A stretch of DNA of 64,000 bases from Rhodocyclales bacterium (lineage in GTDB: Bacteria; Pseudomonadota; Gammaproteobacteria; Burkholderiales; Rhodocyclaceae): positions 1 through 64,000 of the forward strand of contig JACOUN010000006.1 of the NCBI GenBank assembly GCA_016177805.1. The letters run 5' to 3'. Made by a program: the position numbers and the translations under genes. Within the stretch, counting starts at the first letter, position 1. Each line of letters starts with the position of its first letter. A model generated the notes under the pieces. It saw only the letters and a program-made list of their open reading frames with translations. It did no database searches and had not been told where the DNA came from. Below, one piece after another: positions 29,204 through 38,207 of this stretch.

Positions 29204-29226
29204 AAGATCCTTTGGTGATGCATGTT
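29204..29226. promoter_or_regulatory. Possible NsrR-type operator upstream of the DUF59 gene
   Basis: Two 11-base half sites (aagatcctttg and tgatgcatgtt) are separated by one base, in the geometry of the nitric-oxide sensor NsrR. Each half matches the half-site consensus AAGATGCATTT or its complement at 8 of 11 positions. It lies 19 bases before the start codon. No NsrR gene is in the window, so this rests on pattern and gene context. Confidence 0.35.
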
Positions 29227-29279
29227 AAACCCGTGCGTTGCTGCGGGTCAATCGCGTGGTCCTGCCATGTGAGGGAACG

Positions 29280-30833
29280 CTATTCGGCTGCCTGGCGACG
29301 AAAGTCGCGCAGGCGGAAGCCGAGCATGAAGAGCGTGGCGAAGTAAACTGCGGCTCCGCCGCAGACCAGCGCGGTCAGGTGCAGGATGCGTTCGGGGGAC
29401 GAGCGTTCCAGCCACGCCGTTTCCACTCCCATGCCCAGCCACAGCACGCATCCGAGCATCGCCAGCGCTACCGCGAGTCGTGTCGCGAAACCGGTCCATC
29501 CGGGTTTGGGGGTATATATGGCCCGCGCGCGCAGCCCGTGCAGCAGCATTCCCGCGTTGAGCAGCGCGGCGAGTCCTATCGAGAGGGCCAGCCCGGTGTG
29601 TGCCAGCCCGGTGTGTTTGAGCGGCAGGACGAAAGCCAGATTCATCAGTTGGGTTGCCGTGAGGGTGATCAGGGCGAACTTGACCGGGGTGCGGATATCC
29701 TGCCGCGCATAGAATCCGGGCGCAAGTATCTTGACTGCGATCAGGCCGGTCAGCCCCACGCTGTAGGCGATTAGCGCGAGGCGGGTCTGCAGCACGTCAT
29801 CGGCGCCAAAGGCGCCGTGCTGGAACAGCGTGGAGATCAGCGGGGTGGCAAGGATGGCGAGCGCGAGCGCGGCGGGCAGGGTCAGCATCAACGTCAGGCG
29901 CAGCCCCCAGTCCAGCGTCGCCGAGAACTCCGCCCCCTTGCCGCCGGCGTGGAGCCTGGAAAGACTGGGCAGCAGGATGGTGCCGAGCGCCGCGCCCAGC
30001 AGTCCGGCCGGGAACTCCATCAGCCGGTCGGCGAAGTACAACCACGACACACTGCCGCTTTGCAGAAACGACGCGAATATCGTGTTGACCAGCAATGATA
30101 TCTGCGCCACCGACACGCCGAGCATCGCAGGCAACATCAGCGTCATGATGCGGCGCACGCCGGGGTCCGACAGCTTGAGATCGAAACGTGGAAGCAAGCC
30201 GATACGCGCCAGCGGGCGTAGTTGCAGCAGCAACTGCAGTACCCCGCCGATGAATACCGCCCATGCCAGCGCCAGCACCGGCGGGTCGAACCACGGCGCG
30301 GCAAAGAGCGCCATGCCGATGAACGACAGGTTGAGCAGCACCGGCGTAAACGCTGGAATGACAAACCGGCTCCAGGTGTTGAGCACCCCACCGGCCAGCG
30401 CCACCAGCGACATGAACAGGATGTAGGGGAAGGTGATGCGGGTCAGCTTCACCGTAAGCGCGAATTTGTCCGCATCCGCGGCGAAACCGGGAGCTGACAC
30501 GTAGATGATCAGCGGTGAGGCAAGAATGCCGAGCACCGATATCGTCGCAACGACCAGGCTGAGCAGCGTCGCGACCCGGTTGACGAGCTGATGCGTTTCT
30601 TCTGGTCCGCGCCGGTTCCTGTACTCAGCGAGTATCGGAACGAAGGCCTGCGAGAAGGCGCCTTCGGCAAACATCCGGCGCAACAGGTTGGGCAGGCGAA
30701 ACGCGACAAAGAAGGCATCAGTGGCCATACCCGCGCCAAAGGTCCGGGCGATGACGAAGTCGCGGACAAAGCCGAGTATGCGCGACAGCAGGGTCATGGC
30801 ACTTACCGTGGCGAGTGCGCGCAGCAGGTTCAT
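29280..30833 (-). CDS. murJ: Lipid II flippase MurJ
   Basis: 517-residue MviN/MurJ protein with about 14 membrane segments; flips undecaprenyl-linked peptidoglycan precursor across the inner membrane. The N-terminus (Ser-Arg-Ile-Leu-Gly-Phe-Val-Arg-Asp) and [20 protein letters not shown] are family signatures. It is divergent from rpsT. Confidence 0.96.
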   Translation of the reverse strand: MNLLRALATVSAMTLLSRILGFVRDFVIARTFGAGMATDAFFVAFRLPNLLRRMFAEGAFSQAFVPILAEYRNRRGPEETHQLVNRVATLLSLVVATISVLGILASPLIIYVSAPGFAADADKFALTVKLTRITFPYILFMSLVALAGGVLNTWSRFVIPAFTPVLLNLSFIGMALFAAPWFDPPVLALAWAVFIGGVLQLLLQLRPLARIGLLPRFDLKLSDPGVRRIMTLMLPAMLGVSVAQISLLVNTIFASFLQSGSVSWLYFADRLMEFPAGLLGAALGTILLPSLSRLHAGGKGAEFSATLDWGLRLTLMLTLPAALALAILATPLISTLFQHGAFGADDVLQTRLALIAYSVGLTGLIAVKILAPGFYARQDIRTPVKFALITLTATQLMNLAFVLPLKHTGLAHTGLALSIGLAALLNAGMLLHGLRARAIYTPKPGWTGFATRLAVALAMLGCVLWLGMGVETAWLERSSPERILHLTALVCGGAAVYFATLFMLGFRLRDFRRQAAE

Positions 30834-30966
30834 GGCGTGGGCGAAAAAAGCGCCATCATAACGTTTGCGGCGCCATCCGCCGCATATAGGTAGCGACGAG
30901 TTTCATTTCACTGCGCGGACTGCCAGTGCCGGTCGTAAGGTGGAGCGTGCCAAGGTGTGATACAGG

Positions 30967-30995
30967 TTGCATTGCGCACGCGGGGCGGGTAAACT
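30967..30995 (+). promoter_or_regulatory. rpsT promoter
   Basis: TTGCAT (30967-30972) and TAAACT (30990-30995) with a 17-base spacer, about 38 bases before the rpsT start. Confidence 0.65.
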
Positions 30996-31032
30996 CGCGC
31001 GTTTTACAGAACCAACGAACGGAAGATCTCAT

Positions 31033-31299
31033 ATGGCCAATTCGGCACAAGCCCGCAAGCGCGCACGTCAGACGGTCAAGGCCCGCGCGCACAACGCCAG
31101 CCTGCGCTCACGTCTGCGTACCGCCATCAAGGCCGTGCGAAAGGCGATCGGCGGTGGCGACAAGGAGGCTGCCAACGCAGTTTTCCGTACTTCGATGAGC
31201 ACCATCGACAGCATCGCGGACAAGCGCATCATCCACAAGAACAAGGCATCGCGGCACAAGAGCCGTCTGTCGGCAGCGATCAAGGCGATGGCTGCCTGA
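31033..31299 (+). CDS. rpsT: 30S ribosomal protein S20
   Basis: 88-residue, Lys/Arg/Ala-rich S20 ([13 protein letters not shown]). The ATG 31033 is the family start; the frame is open further upstream but that part would cover the promoter. Monocistronic: its own promoter before and a strong terminator after. Confidence 0.98.
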   Translation: MANSAQARKRARQTVKARAHNASLRSRLRTAIKAVRKAIGGGDKEAANAVFRTSMSTIDSIADKRIIHKNKASRHKSRLSAAIKAMAA

Positions 31300-31322
31300 A
31301 CGGCACGTCGTCCTGTCTGAAG

Positions 31323-31349
31323 ACGGCGACCGTGGTCGCCGTTTTTTTT
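31323..31349 (+). terminator. Intrinsic terminator of rpsT
   Basis: Arms acggcgac and gtcgccgt around cgtg, followed by a run of T to 31349. Confidence 0.93.
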
Positions 31350-31442
31350 GCGGTGCGTCAGCGGAAGTCGTGGTGGGGTGCGGTGAGCGGCCCGCCTCGA
31401 GGGGTTTGCGCGGTCGCTGGTTCGTGAGGTGAGGGTGCTGCT

Positions 31443-31739
31443 TTAGACCTGCGCCTGGTCCGCGTCCAAGGGTTCGACCTGGAGCAGGTTGTCGTTGGCG
31501 AAGTTGACCAGGAATTTGTACGCAAGAGGCTCGATGTCGTAGAGCCGCGCATCGACGACGACGGTCTTGTCGCCTTTGAGGTTGCATCCGGGGCGTACAT
31601 AGCGCGAATACTTCATGCGGTTGTCGGAGCCGAATGCCGACATGATTCCGCACAGACGGTCTGCCCAGTCGCTCGGGCGGAATTTCTTCCCTTCCCGCGT
31701 AACGCCGATAATCACGAAACTCTCGAATGTCTGGTTCAT
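31443..31739 (-). CDS. DUF3579 domain-containing protein
   Basis: 98-residue protein of a family almost confined to betaproteobacteria. The conserved blocks Gly-Lys-Lys-Phe-Arg-Pro-Ser-Asp-Trp-Ala-Asp-Arg-Leu-Cys-Gly and Asp-Ala-Arg-Leu-Tyr are clear. Function unknown; family genes often adjoin argD as here, but on the opposite strand in this genome. No membrane or signal sequence. Confidence 0.88.
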   Translation of the reverse strand: MNQTFESFVIIGVTREGKKFRPSDWADRLCGIMSAFGSDNRMKYSRYVRPGCNLKGDKTVVVDARLYDIEPLAYKFLVNFANDNLLQVEPLDADQAQV

Positions 31740-31944
31740 CTGTCAGGCCGTGGTCGCTGCATTTTTATCGCGCTGCAACATGGGCCGGGATTCTAACAGA
31801 AAACCGCGCCCCGGCAGGGGGTATATGCACGCGAGTGATCATGATGTGCTCGGGGGCGAGCCGGGGTGCCGGGGCGATTCAAGGGGGGGTATGGCCGGTT
31901 ATGTACAATGATCCCCGTTTACCTTAAGATTCCCGCCTTAGCCG

Positions 31945-32106
31945 GCAGCCTGCCGGACTTGAGGCTGATCTACCGCGCCAGTGGGAAAACGGTTCATATT
32001 TTCCCGTTTTCTCGTTGCATAGAACCACTATGCGCCTCGAAAACGGGCAAATCTGTCCTCGTTCTCCCACATCGCGAGTGACGATCGCTCAAGTCCGGCA
32101 GGCTGC
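31945..32106. mobile_element. 162-base palindromic repeat with perfect 19-base terminal inverted repeats, copy 1
   Basis: The ends gcagcctgccggacttgag (31945-31963) and their exact reverse complement (32088-32106) bound a non-coding body. The centre carries a nested palindrome, cccgtttt ... gcatag aacca ctatgc ... aaaacggg. A diverged copy of the same length is at 52678-52840. No transposase is encoded, so it is a non-autonomous MITE or a structured RNA/DNA repeat. The rest of the 425-base gap (31740-32164) shows nothing recognisable. Confidence 0.8.
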
Positions 32107-32164
32107 TAGTCACGGCGGCGCCTGCCGCCGTGTGCGTTTCTGGATCATATAGACGGGGTTCGTC

Positions 32165-33337
32165 ATGTCGCATCTCATGAACACCTACGCCAGGCTGGCA
32201 GTGGCGTTTTCGCATGGTGAGGGTGTCTGGCTCTTCGATGAAGATGGCAAGCGTTATCTGGACGCGTTGTCCGGGATTGCCGTCTCTACGCTGGGCCACA
32301 ATCACCCGCGCCTGGTGCGTGCCATCGCGGAGCAGGCCGGGTGCGTGCTGCACACATCGAATCTTTACCGCATTCCGTTGCAGGAAGAACTTTCCGATCG
32401 GCTCGCGGCCTTGTCCGGAATGGATGAGGTGTTTTTCTGCAACTCCGGATGTGAAGCCAACGAGGCTGCGATCAAGCTGGCCAGGTTCTATGGGCATCGC
32501 AAGGGCGTCGATCAGCCGACCATCATCGTGATGGAGAATGCTTTTCACGGACGCACCATGGCAACCCTCTCGGCCACCGGCAACCGTAAGACCCAGGCCG
32601 GCTTCGAGCCGCTGGTGTCGGGGTTCGTGCGGGTGCCGTACAAGGACATCGGTGCGATCCGCAAGGTCGCCGAGCACAACGGTAATGTCGTGGCGGTGAT
32701 GCTGGAGATGGTGCAGGGCGAGGGTGGCATCAACATCGCCGACGACGAATTCCAGCGCGAACTGCGCTCGGTGTGTGACGAGCGTGGCTGGTTGCTGATT
32801 TGCGACGAGGTGCAGTGTGGCATAGGCCGCACCGGCGGCTGGTTTGCTTTCCAGCAGGCGGGGGTGATGCCCGACGTCGTGACGGTGGCCAAGGGGCTGG
32901 GGTCGGGGGTGCCGATAGGCGCCTGCCTGGTAGCCGGTCGTGCGACCGGCCTGTTCGGGCCGGGCAACCACGGCTCGACGTTCGGTGGCAATCCTCTGGC
33001 GTGCGCGGCGGGGCTGGAGACGCTGTCGACGATAGAAGACGATCACCTGATGATGAATGCCGTGAAAATGGGCGAAGTCATCAAGAGCGGCTTGCGTGAA
33101 GCGCTCGATGGGGTGTCCGGTGTGGTGGACATACGTGGCCGCGGGCTGATGATCGGCGTCGAACTCGATCGTCCGTGCGGCGAACTGGTCGCGCGTGCGC
33201 TTGACGCGGGGTTGCTGATCAATGTGACGGCGGAGCGGGTCATCCGTCTGTTGCCGCCGCTGATCTTCTCCGAGCAGGACGCGCATGCTCTGGTGCACCT
33301 TCTCGCCCCGCTAGTACGCAAACATCTCGAACAGTGA
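32165..33337 (+). CDS. argD: Acetylornithine transaminase
   Basis: PLP-dependent aminotransferase of 390 residues in arginine (and possibly lysine) synthesis. Class III motifs: Asn-Ser-Gly-Cys-Glu-Ala-Asn-Glu-Ala-Ala, Phe-His-Gly-Arg-Thr, Cys-Asp-Glu-Val-Gln-Cys-Gly-Ile-Gly-Arg-Thr-Gly, and the Schiff-base Lys in Thr-Val-Ala-Lys-Gly-Leu-Gly. It starts a three-gene arginine operon. Confidence 0.95.
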   Translation: MSHLMNTYARLAVAFSHGEGVWLFDEDGKRYLDALSGIAVSTLGHNHPRLVRAIAEQAGCVLHTSNLYRIPLQEELSDRLAALSGMDEVFFCNSGCEANEAAIKLARFYGHRKGVDQPTIIVMENAFHGRTMATLSATGNRKTQAGFEPLVSGFVRVPYKDIGAIRKVAEHNGNVVAVMLEMVQGEGGINIADDEFQRELRSVCDERGWLLICDEVQCGIGRTGGWFAFQQAGVMPDVVTVAKGLGSGVPIGACLVAGRATGLFGPGNHGSTFGGNPLACAAGLETLSTIEDDHLMMNAVKMGEVIKSGLREALDGVSGVVDIRGRGLMIGVELDRPCGELVARALDAGLLINVTAERVIRLLPPLIFSEQDAHALVHLLAPLVRKHLEQ

Positions 33338-33347
33338 GGGCCGTCCC

Positions 33348-34271
33348 ATGACTGCGCCAAGACACTATCTGCAATTCAAGGATTTCAATCGCGACGATTA
33401 CGAACATGTTTTCGAGCGCACGCGCTGGATCAAGGACAAGTTCAAGCGCTACGAGCCCTACCACCCGCTGTTCGACCGCACGCTGGTGATGATCTTCGAG
33501 AAGGCCAGCACCCGCACCCGTCTGTCTTTCGAGGCGGGCATGCATCAGCTAGGGGGGTCGGCAATCTACCTGAATACTCGGGATTCCCAGCTCGGGCGTG
33601 GCGAGCCGGTCGAGGATGCCGCCCAGGTCATGTCGCGCATGAGCGACCTGGTGATGATCCGCACCTTCGAGCAGGACGTGATCGAGCGCTTTGCCGCGAA
33701 CTCGCGCGTGCCGGTGATCAACGGCCTGACCAACGAGTATCACCCGTGCCAGATCCTGGCCGACATTTTTACCTTCATCGAGCATCGCGGCTCGATACAG
33801 GGCAAAACCGTGACCTGGATCGGTGACTCCAACAACGTCTGCAACACCTGGCTGCAGGCCGCCGAAGTGCTCGATTTCAACGTGCACGTATCCACCCCGC
33901 CGGGCTACGAAGTCGAACCCGAACGTGCCGGCCTCTATGGCACCGACAATTTCGAGCAGTTCGCCGACCCGATGCAGGCGTGCAAGGGCGCCGACCTGAT
34001 TACCACCGACGTATGGACCTCCATGGGGTTCGAGGCCGAGAACGAGGAGCGCAAGAAAGCCTTTGCCGACTGGTGCGTCGATGCCGACATGATGGCGCAG
34101 GCGCGTCCCGACGCCGTGTTCATGCACTGCCTGCCCGCCCATCGTGGCGAGGAAGTCGCAGCGGAAGTGATAGACGGCCCGCAATCGGTGATCTGGGACG
34201 AAGCCGAGAACCGACTGCACGCTCAAAAGGCGTTGATGGAATACCTGGTGCTCGGCAAGGTGTTGCGCTGA
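33348..34271 (+). CDS. argF: Ornithine carbamoyltransferase
   Basis: 307-residue anabolic OTCase. Carbamoyl-phosphate site Ser-Thr-Arg-Thr-Arg, HPCQ motif and ornithine-side His-Cys-Leu-Pro-Ala-His-Arg-Gly are intact. It begins 10 bases after argD and makes citrulline for ArgG. Confidence 0.97.
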   Translation: MTAPRHYLQFKDFNRDDYEHVFERTRWIKDKFKRYEPYHPLFDRTLVMIFEKASTRTRLSFEAGMHQLGGSAIYLNTRDSQLGRGEPVEDAAQVMSRMSDLVMIRTFEQDVIERFAANSRVPVINGLTNEYHPCQILADIFTFIEHRGSIQGKTVTWIGDSNNVCNTWLQAAEVLDFNVHVSTPPGYEVEPERAGLYGTDNFEQFADPMQACKGADLITTDVWTSMGFEAENEERKKAFADWCVDADMMAQARPDAVFMHCLPAHRGEEVAAEVIDGPQSVIWDEAENRLHAQKALMEYLVLGKVLR

Positions 34272-34333
34272 CCCACAATTGGTGTGTATGACCCGTCGCC
34301 GGTCTGGCGGCCCCTGTGTTGAACGGAAAGAAC

Positions 34334-35563
34334 ATGAGTGACGTGAACAAAGTAGTGCTCGCCTATTCGGGCGGACTCGATACCTCGGTGATCCTGAAGT
34401 GGCTGCAGGACAGCTACCAGTGCGAAGTGGTGACCTTCACCGCCGACCTCGGCCAGGGTGAGGAACTGGAGCCCGCGCGGCACAAGGCGCTCAAGCTCGG
34501 CATCAAGCAGGAGAACATCTTCATCGACGATCTGCGCGAAGAGTTCGTGCGGGATTTCGTCTTCCCGATGTTCCGCTGCAACACTGTCTACGAAGGTGAA
34601 TACCTGCTGGGGACCTCGATCGCGCGCCCGCTGATCGCCAAGCGCCAGATCGAGATTGCACGCGCCACCGGGGCCGACGCGGTATCGCACGGCGCCACCG
34701 GCAAGGGCAATGACCAGGTGCGCTTCGAACTCGGGTATTACGCGCTGATGCCGGGGGTCAAAGTTATCGCGCCGTGGCGCGAATGGGATCTGTTGTCGCG
34801 CGAAAAACTGCTCGCCTATGCCGAACAGGCCGGCATTCCGATCGAGATGAAGCACAAGCAAGGTGGCTCGCCGTACTCGATGGACGCCAACCTGCTGCAT
34901 ATCTCGTTCGAAGGTCGGCACCTCGAAAATCCGGCAGCCGAAGCCGAAGAAGACATGTGGCGCTGGACCGTGTCGCCCGAAGCCGCGCCGGACGCCGCCG
35001 AATACGTCGATCTCGAATTCGAGCAGGGCGATCTGGTGGCGATCAACGGCACGCGCATGAAACCCCACGAACTGCTGGCCAAGCTCAACGAACTGGGCGG
35101 CAAGCATGGCGTCGGGCGCCTGGATCTGGTGGAAAACCGCTACGTGGGCATGAAGAGTCGCGGCTGCTACGAAACCCCAGGTGGCACCATACTGCTGCGC
35201 GCCCACCGCGCGATCGAATCAATCACGCTGGACCGCGAAGTGGCGCACCTCAAGGATGACCTGATGGCGCGCTATGCCGCGCTGATCTACAACGGCTACT
35301 GGTGGAGCCCCGAGCGCAAGGCGCTGCAGGCCCTGATCGACACCACCCAGCAGACCGTGAACGGCTGGGTGCGCCTCAAACTGTACAAGGGCAACGTCAT
35401 CGTCACCGGGCGCGACTCGAAGACCGATTCGCTGTTCGATCCGACCATCGCCACCTTCGAGGACGACCAGGGCGCCTACAACCAGAAAGACGCCCATGGC
35501 TTCATCCGCCTCAACGCGCTGCGTTTGCGCATACAAGCCAATGCGAAGGCCGGGCGTAGCTGA
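34334..35563 (+). CDS. argG: Argininosuccinate synthase
   Basis: 409-residue type 1 argininosuccinate synthase joining citrulline and aspartate with ATP. N-terminal PP-loop Ala-Tyr-Ser-Gly-Gly-Leu-Asp-Thr-Ser and the [11 protein letters not shown] motif are present. I start at the ATG 34334 after ggaaag. argH is not in the window. Confidence 0.97.
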   Translation: MSDVNKVVLAYSGGLDTSVILKWLQDSYQCEVVTFTADLGQGEELEPARHKALKLGIKQENIFIDDLREEFVRDFVFPMFRCNTVYEGEYLLGTSIARPLIAKRQIEIARATGADAVSHGATGKGNDQVRFELGYYALMPGVKVIAPWREWDLLSREKLLAYAEQAGIPIEMKHKQGGSPYSMDANLLHISFEGRHLENPAAEAEEDMWRWTVSPEAAPDAAEYVDLEFEQGDLVAINGTRMKPHELLAKLNELGGKHGVGRLDLVENRYVGMKSRGCYETPGGTILLRAHRAIESITLDREVAHLKDDLMARYAALIYNGYWWSPERKALQALIDTTQQTVNGWVRLKLYKGNVIVTGRDSKTDSLFDPTIATFEDDQGAYNQKDAHGFIRLNALRLRIQANAKAGRS

Positions 35564-35622
35564 TCGGGGCGCTCTAGCTGCGCGGATGGTCGGGAGGTTT
35601 GTTGTGGAGAGGAGTGCGGGCG

Positions 35623-35853
35623 GTGGGTGACGAGCCGATCATTTTCGGGCTGACCATCGCCGAATTCGAGGACATATCGCTCAGGGTACTGCTCACGGCG
35701 CTGATCCTGTATATGGTCTTCATCATCGGCAACCTCGCGTGGAAATCCCGCGCCGGCAAGTACGGAACGATCTGGATGTTCGTGGCACTTGGACTCGGCT
35801 TTCTCGGGTTCGTGTCCAAGGGACTGATACAGCGGTATCTCGGTATCGAGTAG
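35623..35853 (+). CDS. DUF2788 small membrane protein
   Basis: 76-residue protein from the GTG at 35623 (agagg about 9 bases upstream). Two membrane segments are evident, separated by the family motif [13 protein letters not shown]. Function unknown. A TTG farther upstream would add eight residues. Confidence 0.8.
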   Translation: MGDEPIIFGLTIAEFEDISLRVLLTALILYMVFIIGNLAWKSRAGKYGTIWMFVALGLGFLGFVSKGLIQRYLGIE

Positions 35854-35873
35854 TGAAAATTGAGAGGATGTGC

Positions 35874-36197
35874 ATGAGCGCGAACATGAGAATCGACGGT
35901 GTATCGCTGGAGCCCAAGGCGAACGTGTACTTTGACGGCAAGTGCGTCTCGCATACCTTTGTGCTGGCGGATGGCACAAGAAAATCCGCTGGCGTCGTCT
36001 TGCCGGCCAGTCTGACCTTCGGCACCGGCGCTCCCGAGATCATGGAGTGCGTCGCAGGCGCGTGCCGCGTGCGGCTCAAGGGCGAAGATGAATGGCGCGC
36101 CGTTGCCGAGGGCGAATCGTTCAACGTGCCGGGCAACTCCAGCTTCGACATCGAAGTCGCCGACGAGCCGTTTCACTACATCTGCCATTTCGGTTGA
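35874..36197 (+). CDS. ppnP: Pyrimidine/purine nucleoside phosphorylase
   Basis: 107-residue cupin of the PpnP (DUF1255, YaiE) family that phosphorolyses diverse nucleosides. Family features: [12 protein letters not shown] and Phe-Asn-Val-Pro-Gly-Asn-Ser-Ser-Phe. Start chosen at 35874, six bases after gagagg; the ATG at 35868 abuts that site. Confidence 0.88.
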   Translation: MSANMRIDGVSLEPKANVYFDGKCVSHTFVLADGTRKSAGVVLPASLTFGTGAPEIMECVAGACRVRLKGEDEWRAVAEGESFNVPGNSSFDIEVADEPFHYICHFG

Positions 36198-36212
36198 ACC
36201 CCCGGAGGCCGT

Positions 36213-36698
36213 ATGCCCAGCTTTGACGTTCTGTCCGAAGTCGACCTCGTCGCGCTGCGCAACGCGGTCGATGTCGCCAATCGCAAGATCGGCAACCGCT
36301 ATGATTTCAAGGGTACCGACGCGCGCGTCGAAGAAAGCGACAAGGTGCTCACGCTGTTCGGCGACAGCGACTTCCAGCTCGATCAGATGAAGGCGGTGCT
36401 GCTGCCCGAGATGACCGGCAAGAAGATCGACGTACGCTGCCTGGAGTACGGCGACCTGCAAAAGGTGTCCGGCAACAAGGTCAAGCAGGAACTCAAGGTG
36501 CGGGTTGGGGTGGAGCAGGACTTGTCCAAACGCATCGTCAAACTACTCAAGGACAGCAAGCTCAAGGTGCAAGCCTCCATCCAGGGCGACGCGGTTCGCG
36601 TTTCCGGCGCAAAGCGTGATACGCTGCAAGACGCTATCACGCTGATCAAGAAGGAAGTGACCGATTTTCCGCTGCAATACGGGAATTTCCGCGACTGA
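36213..36698 (+). CDS. yajQ: YajQ family nucleotide-binding protein
   Basis: 161-residue protein that binds nucleotides; the Xanthomonas homologue binds cyclic di-GMP and affects transcription. The start Met-Pro-Ser-Phe-Asp-Val-Leu-Ser-Glu and Tyr-Asp-Phe-Lys-Gly-Thr motif are characteristic, and the full two-domain length is present. Confidence 0.95.
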   Translation: MPSFDVLSEVDLVALRNAVDVANRKIGNRYDFKGTDARVEESDKVLTLFGDSDFQLDQMKAVLLPEMTGKKIDVRCLEYGDLQKVSGNKVKQELKVRVGVEQDLSKRIVKLLKDSKLKVQASIQGDAVRVSGAKRDTLQDAITLIKKEVTDFPLQYGNFRD

Positions 36699-36717
36699 AG
36701 AGCAGGAGACTCACGCC

Positions 36718-36915
36718 ATGAACGTCTCAAGCGCCACGTCCGCCGCGTCCAGCGCCAACCTCGGCAGTGTTCAGGGGCAAGCCTCGCTGCTGGTGTTCAA
36801 GAAGGCCCTCGACCTTCAGGAAGCCAACGCCCTCCAGTTGCTCCAGACCATCCCTCAGCCCGCACCGCTGAATCCCGCCGCCAGCGTCGGCGGACGGATC
36901 GACACCTACGCCTGA
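36718..36915 (+). CDS. YjfB-like putative motility protein
   Basis: 65-residue peptide with the family's Ala/Ser-rich start and the core Leu-Val-Phe-Lys-Lys-Ala-Leu-Asp-Leu-Gln-Glu-Ala-Asn-Ala. Members are often linked to flagellar or motility regulons, function unproven. The following 215 bases, up to the pilin operon, hold only a small inverted repeat (tggtcg / cgacca, 37040-37059). Confidence 0.75.
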   Translation: MNVSSATSAASSANLGSVQGQASLLVFKKALDLQEANALQLLQTIPQPAPLNPAASVGGRIDTYA

Positions 36916-37130
36916 TCCGTTCTCCCGGTCTGCGGCGATCGCTGCGGACCACATCCGCACCTTGCCTGGCACGTCAATCACCACGCGCTTCAATTCGCCC
37001 GCCCGGTCGCCTGAACGTCTCGCCACCGAATTGCACCACTGGTCGCTATGCAACGACCATTCGTCGCTCGCCCGTCGCGGCCCGCAACCACGCAGCCAAT
37101 AATCCAGCCGTACCCAAAGGAACCGAGAAA

Positions 37131-37676
37131 ATGCGATCTTCCCGTGGATTCACGCTTATCGAATTGATGATCACGGTGGCCATCCTGGCGATACTTCTGG
37201 GAGTGGGGGTGCCGAGCTTTGTCGATTACATCCGCAACAGCCGGACATCGACGCAGGTTAACGAGTTGGCAACCGCGCTCAATACTGCTCGTTCAGAGGC
37301 TATTGCGCGAGGCGTACCGGTGTCCGTCAGTGCCTGCTCAGTAGCGCCCGATGTAAGCCCCAATGACTGTGCAGCAGGTGGACTGTCGTTTGAGCAGGGC
37401 TGGTGCATCCATCTCGGCGATGCTGGAGCGGCGCCTGCTGCAACCTGCACCGCCGCCAATCAGTTGCGTCGGCACGAGGGCATGCTGGAAGTTGTAGTCG
37501 CACCGGCGGTGCCGTCCTTGACCTTCGGGCGCTTGGGGCAGAAAACAAGTCCCGCGGGCGAAATTGCATTGTCCATCGTCCCTAAGTCGTGCCCTCCGGG
37601 TTCTGCCGTGCGTGCTCGAATCTTGAGCGTTTCTCCTGGTGGACGGGTGTCCGTGGTGCGGACGAGTTGTCCGTGA
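37131..37676 (+). CDS. fimT: GspH/FimT family minor pilin
   Basis: 181-residue pseudopilin. Short leader ending Arg-Gly, then the prepilin site Phe-Thr-Leu-Ile-Glu-Leu-Met with Glu5, and a hydrophobic helix. The C-terminal globular domain with paired cysteines matches FimT/FimU. It is the first gene of the minor-pilin operon and helps prime type IV pilus assembly (and DNA uptake in some species). Confidence 0.9.
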   Translation: MRSSRGFTLIELMITVAILAILLGVGVPSFVDYIRNSRTSTQVNELATALNTARSEAIARGVPVSVSACSVAPDVSPNDCAAGGLSFEQGWCIHLGDAGAAPAATCTAANQLRRHEGMLEVVVAPAVPSLTFGRLGQKTSPAGEIALSIVPKSCPPGSAVRARILSVSPGGRVSVVRTSCP

Positions 37677-37700
37677 GCAGGATGATATGGGAATCGGGTC

Positions 37701-38207
37701 ATGATCACTAACAGACACATTGTTTCTTTGCGGCGTATGCGACCACTGCTAACCAGGTCTCAGGCGGGATCCACGCTCATGGAGGTGCTGGTCGCGCTGG
37801 TTGTGCTGTCGTTCGGGTTGCTCGGGCAGGCCGGTCTGCAGGCAGCAGCGATGAAGGTCAATCAGGGTGCGATGCTGCGTTCGCATGCGACAACGCTTGC
37901 GTATGACATTCTTGATCGCATGAGGGCGAATTCGTCAGCGGCAACAGGTGGTAGCTATCTTGTCGGATGGGGGGCGGTAAGTCCGGGGGCTACCGTGGTT
38001 AGCACTGACCTGTCGGAGTGGAAGGGGCGCCTCGCGGCCATGTTGCCCAGTGGTGATGGACGCGTTTGCAGGAATGCGACAGCGGCCGCCACGGGCTGTG
38101 GAGCTGCGGGTAACTTCTTTCTCATCGAGGTTCGCTGGGTCGAGACCGATGAGTCCAACCAGGATCGGGTCTTGCGTGCGCCGATACAAGTGGTGGGGCA
38201 GCTATGA
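37701..38207 (+). CDS. pilV: Type IV pilus modification protein PilV
   Basis: 168-residue minor pilin. The prepilin motif is Gly-Ser-Thr-Leu-Met-Glu-Val-Leu-Val-Ala-Leu after a longer basic leader. Its stop overlaps the pilW start (ATGATGA). Confidence 0.9.
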   Translation: MITNRHIVSLRRMRPLLTRSQAGSTLMEVLVALVVLSFGLLGQAGLQAAAMKVNQGAMLRSHATTLAYDILDRMRANSSAATGGSYLVGWGAVSPGATVVSTDLSEWKGRLAAMLPSGDGRVCRNATAAATGCGAAGNFFLIEVRWVETDESNQDRVLRAPIQVVGQL

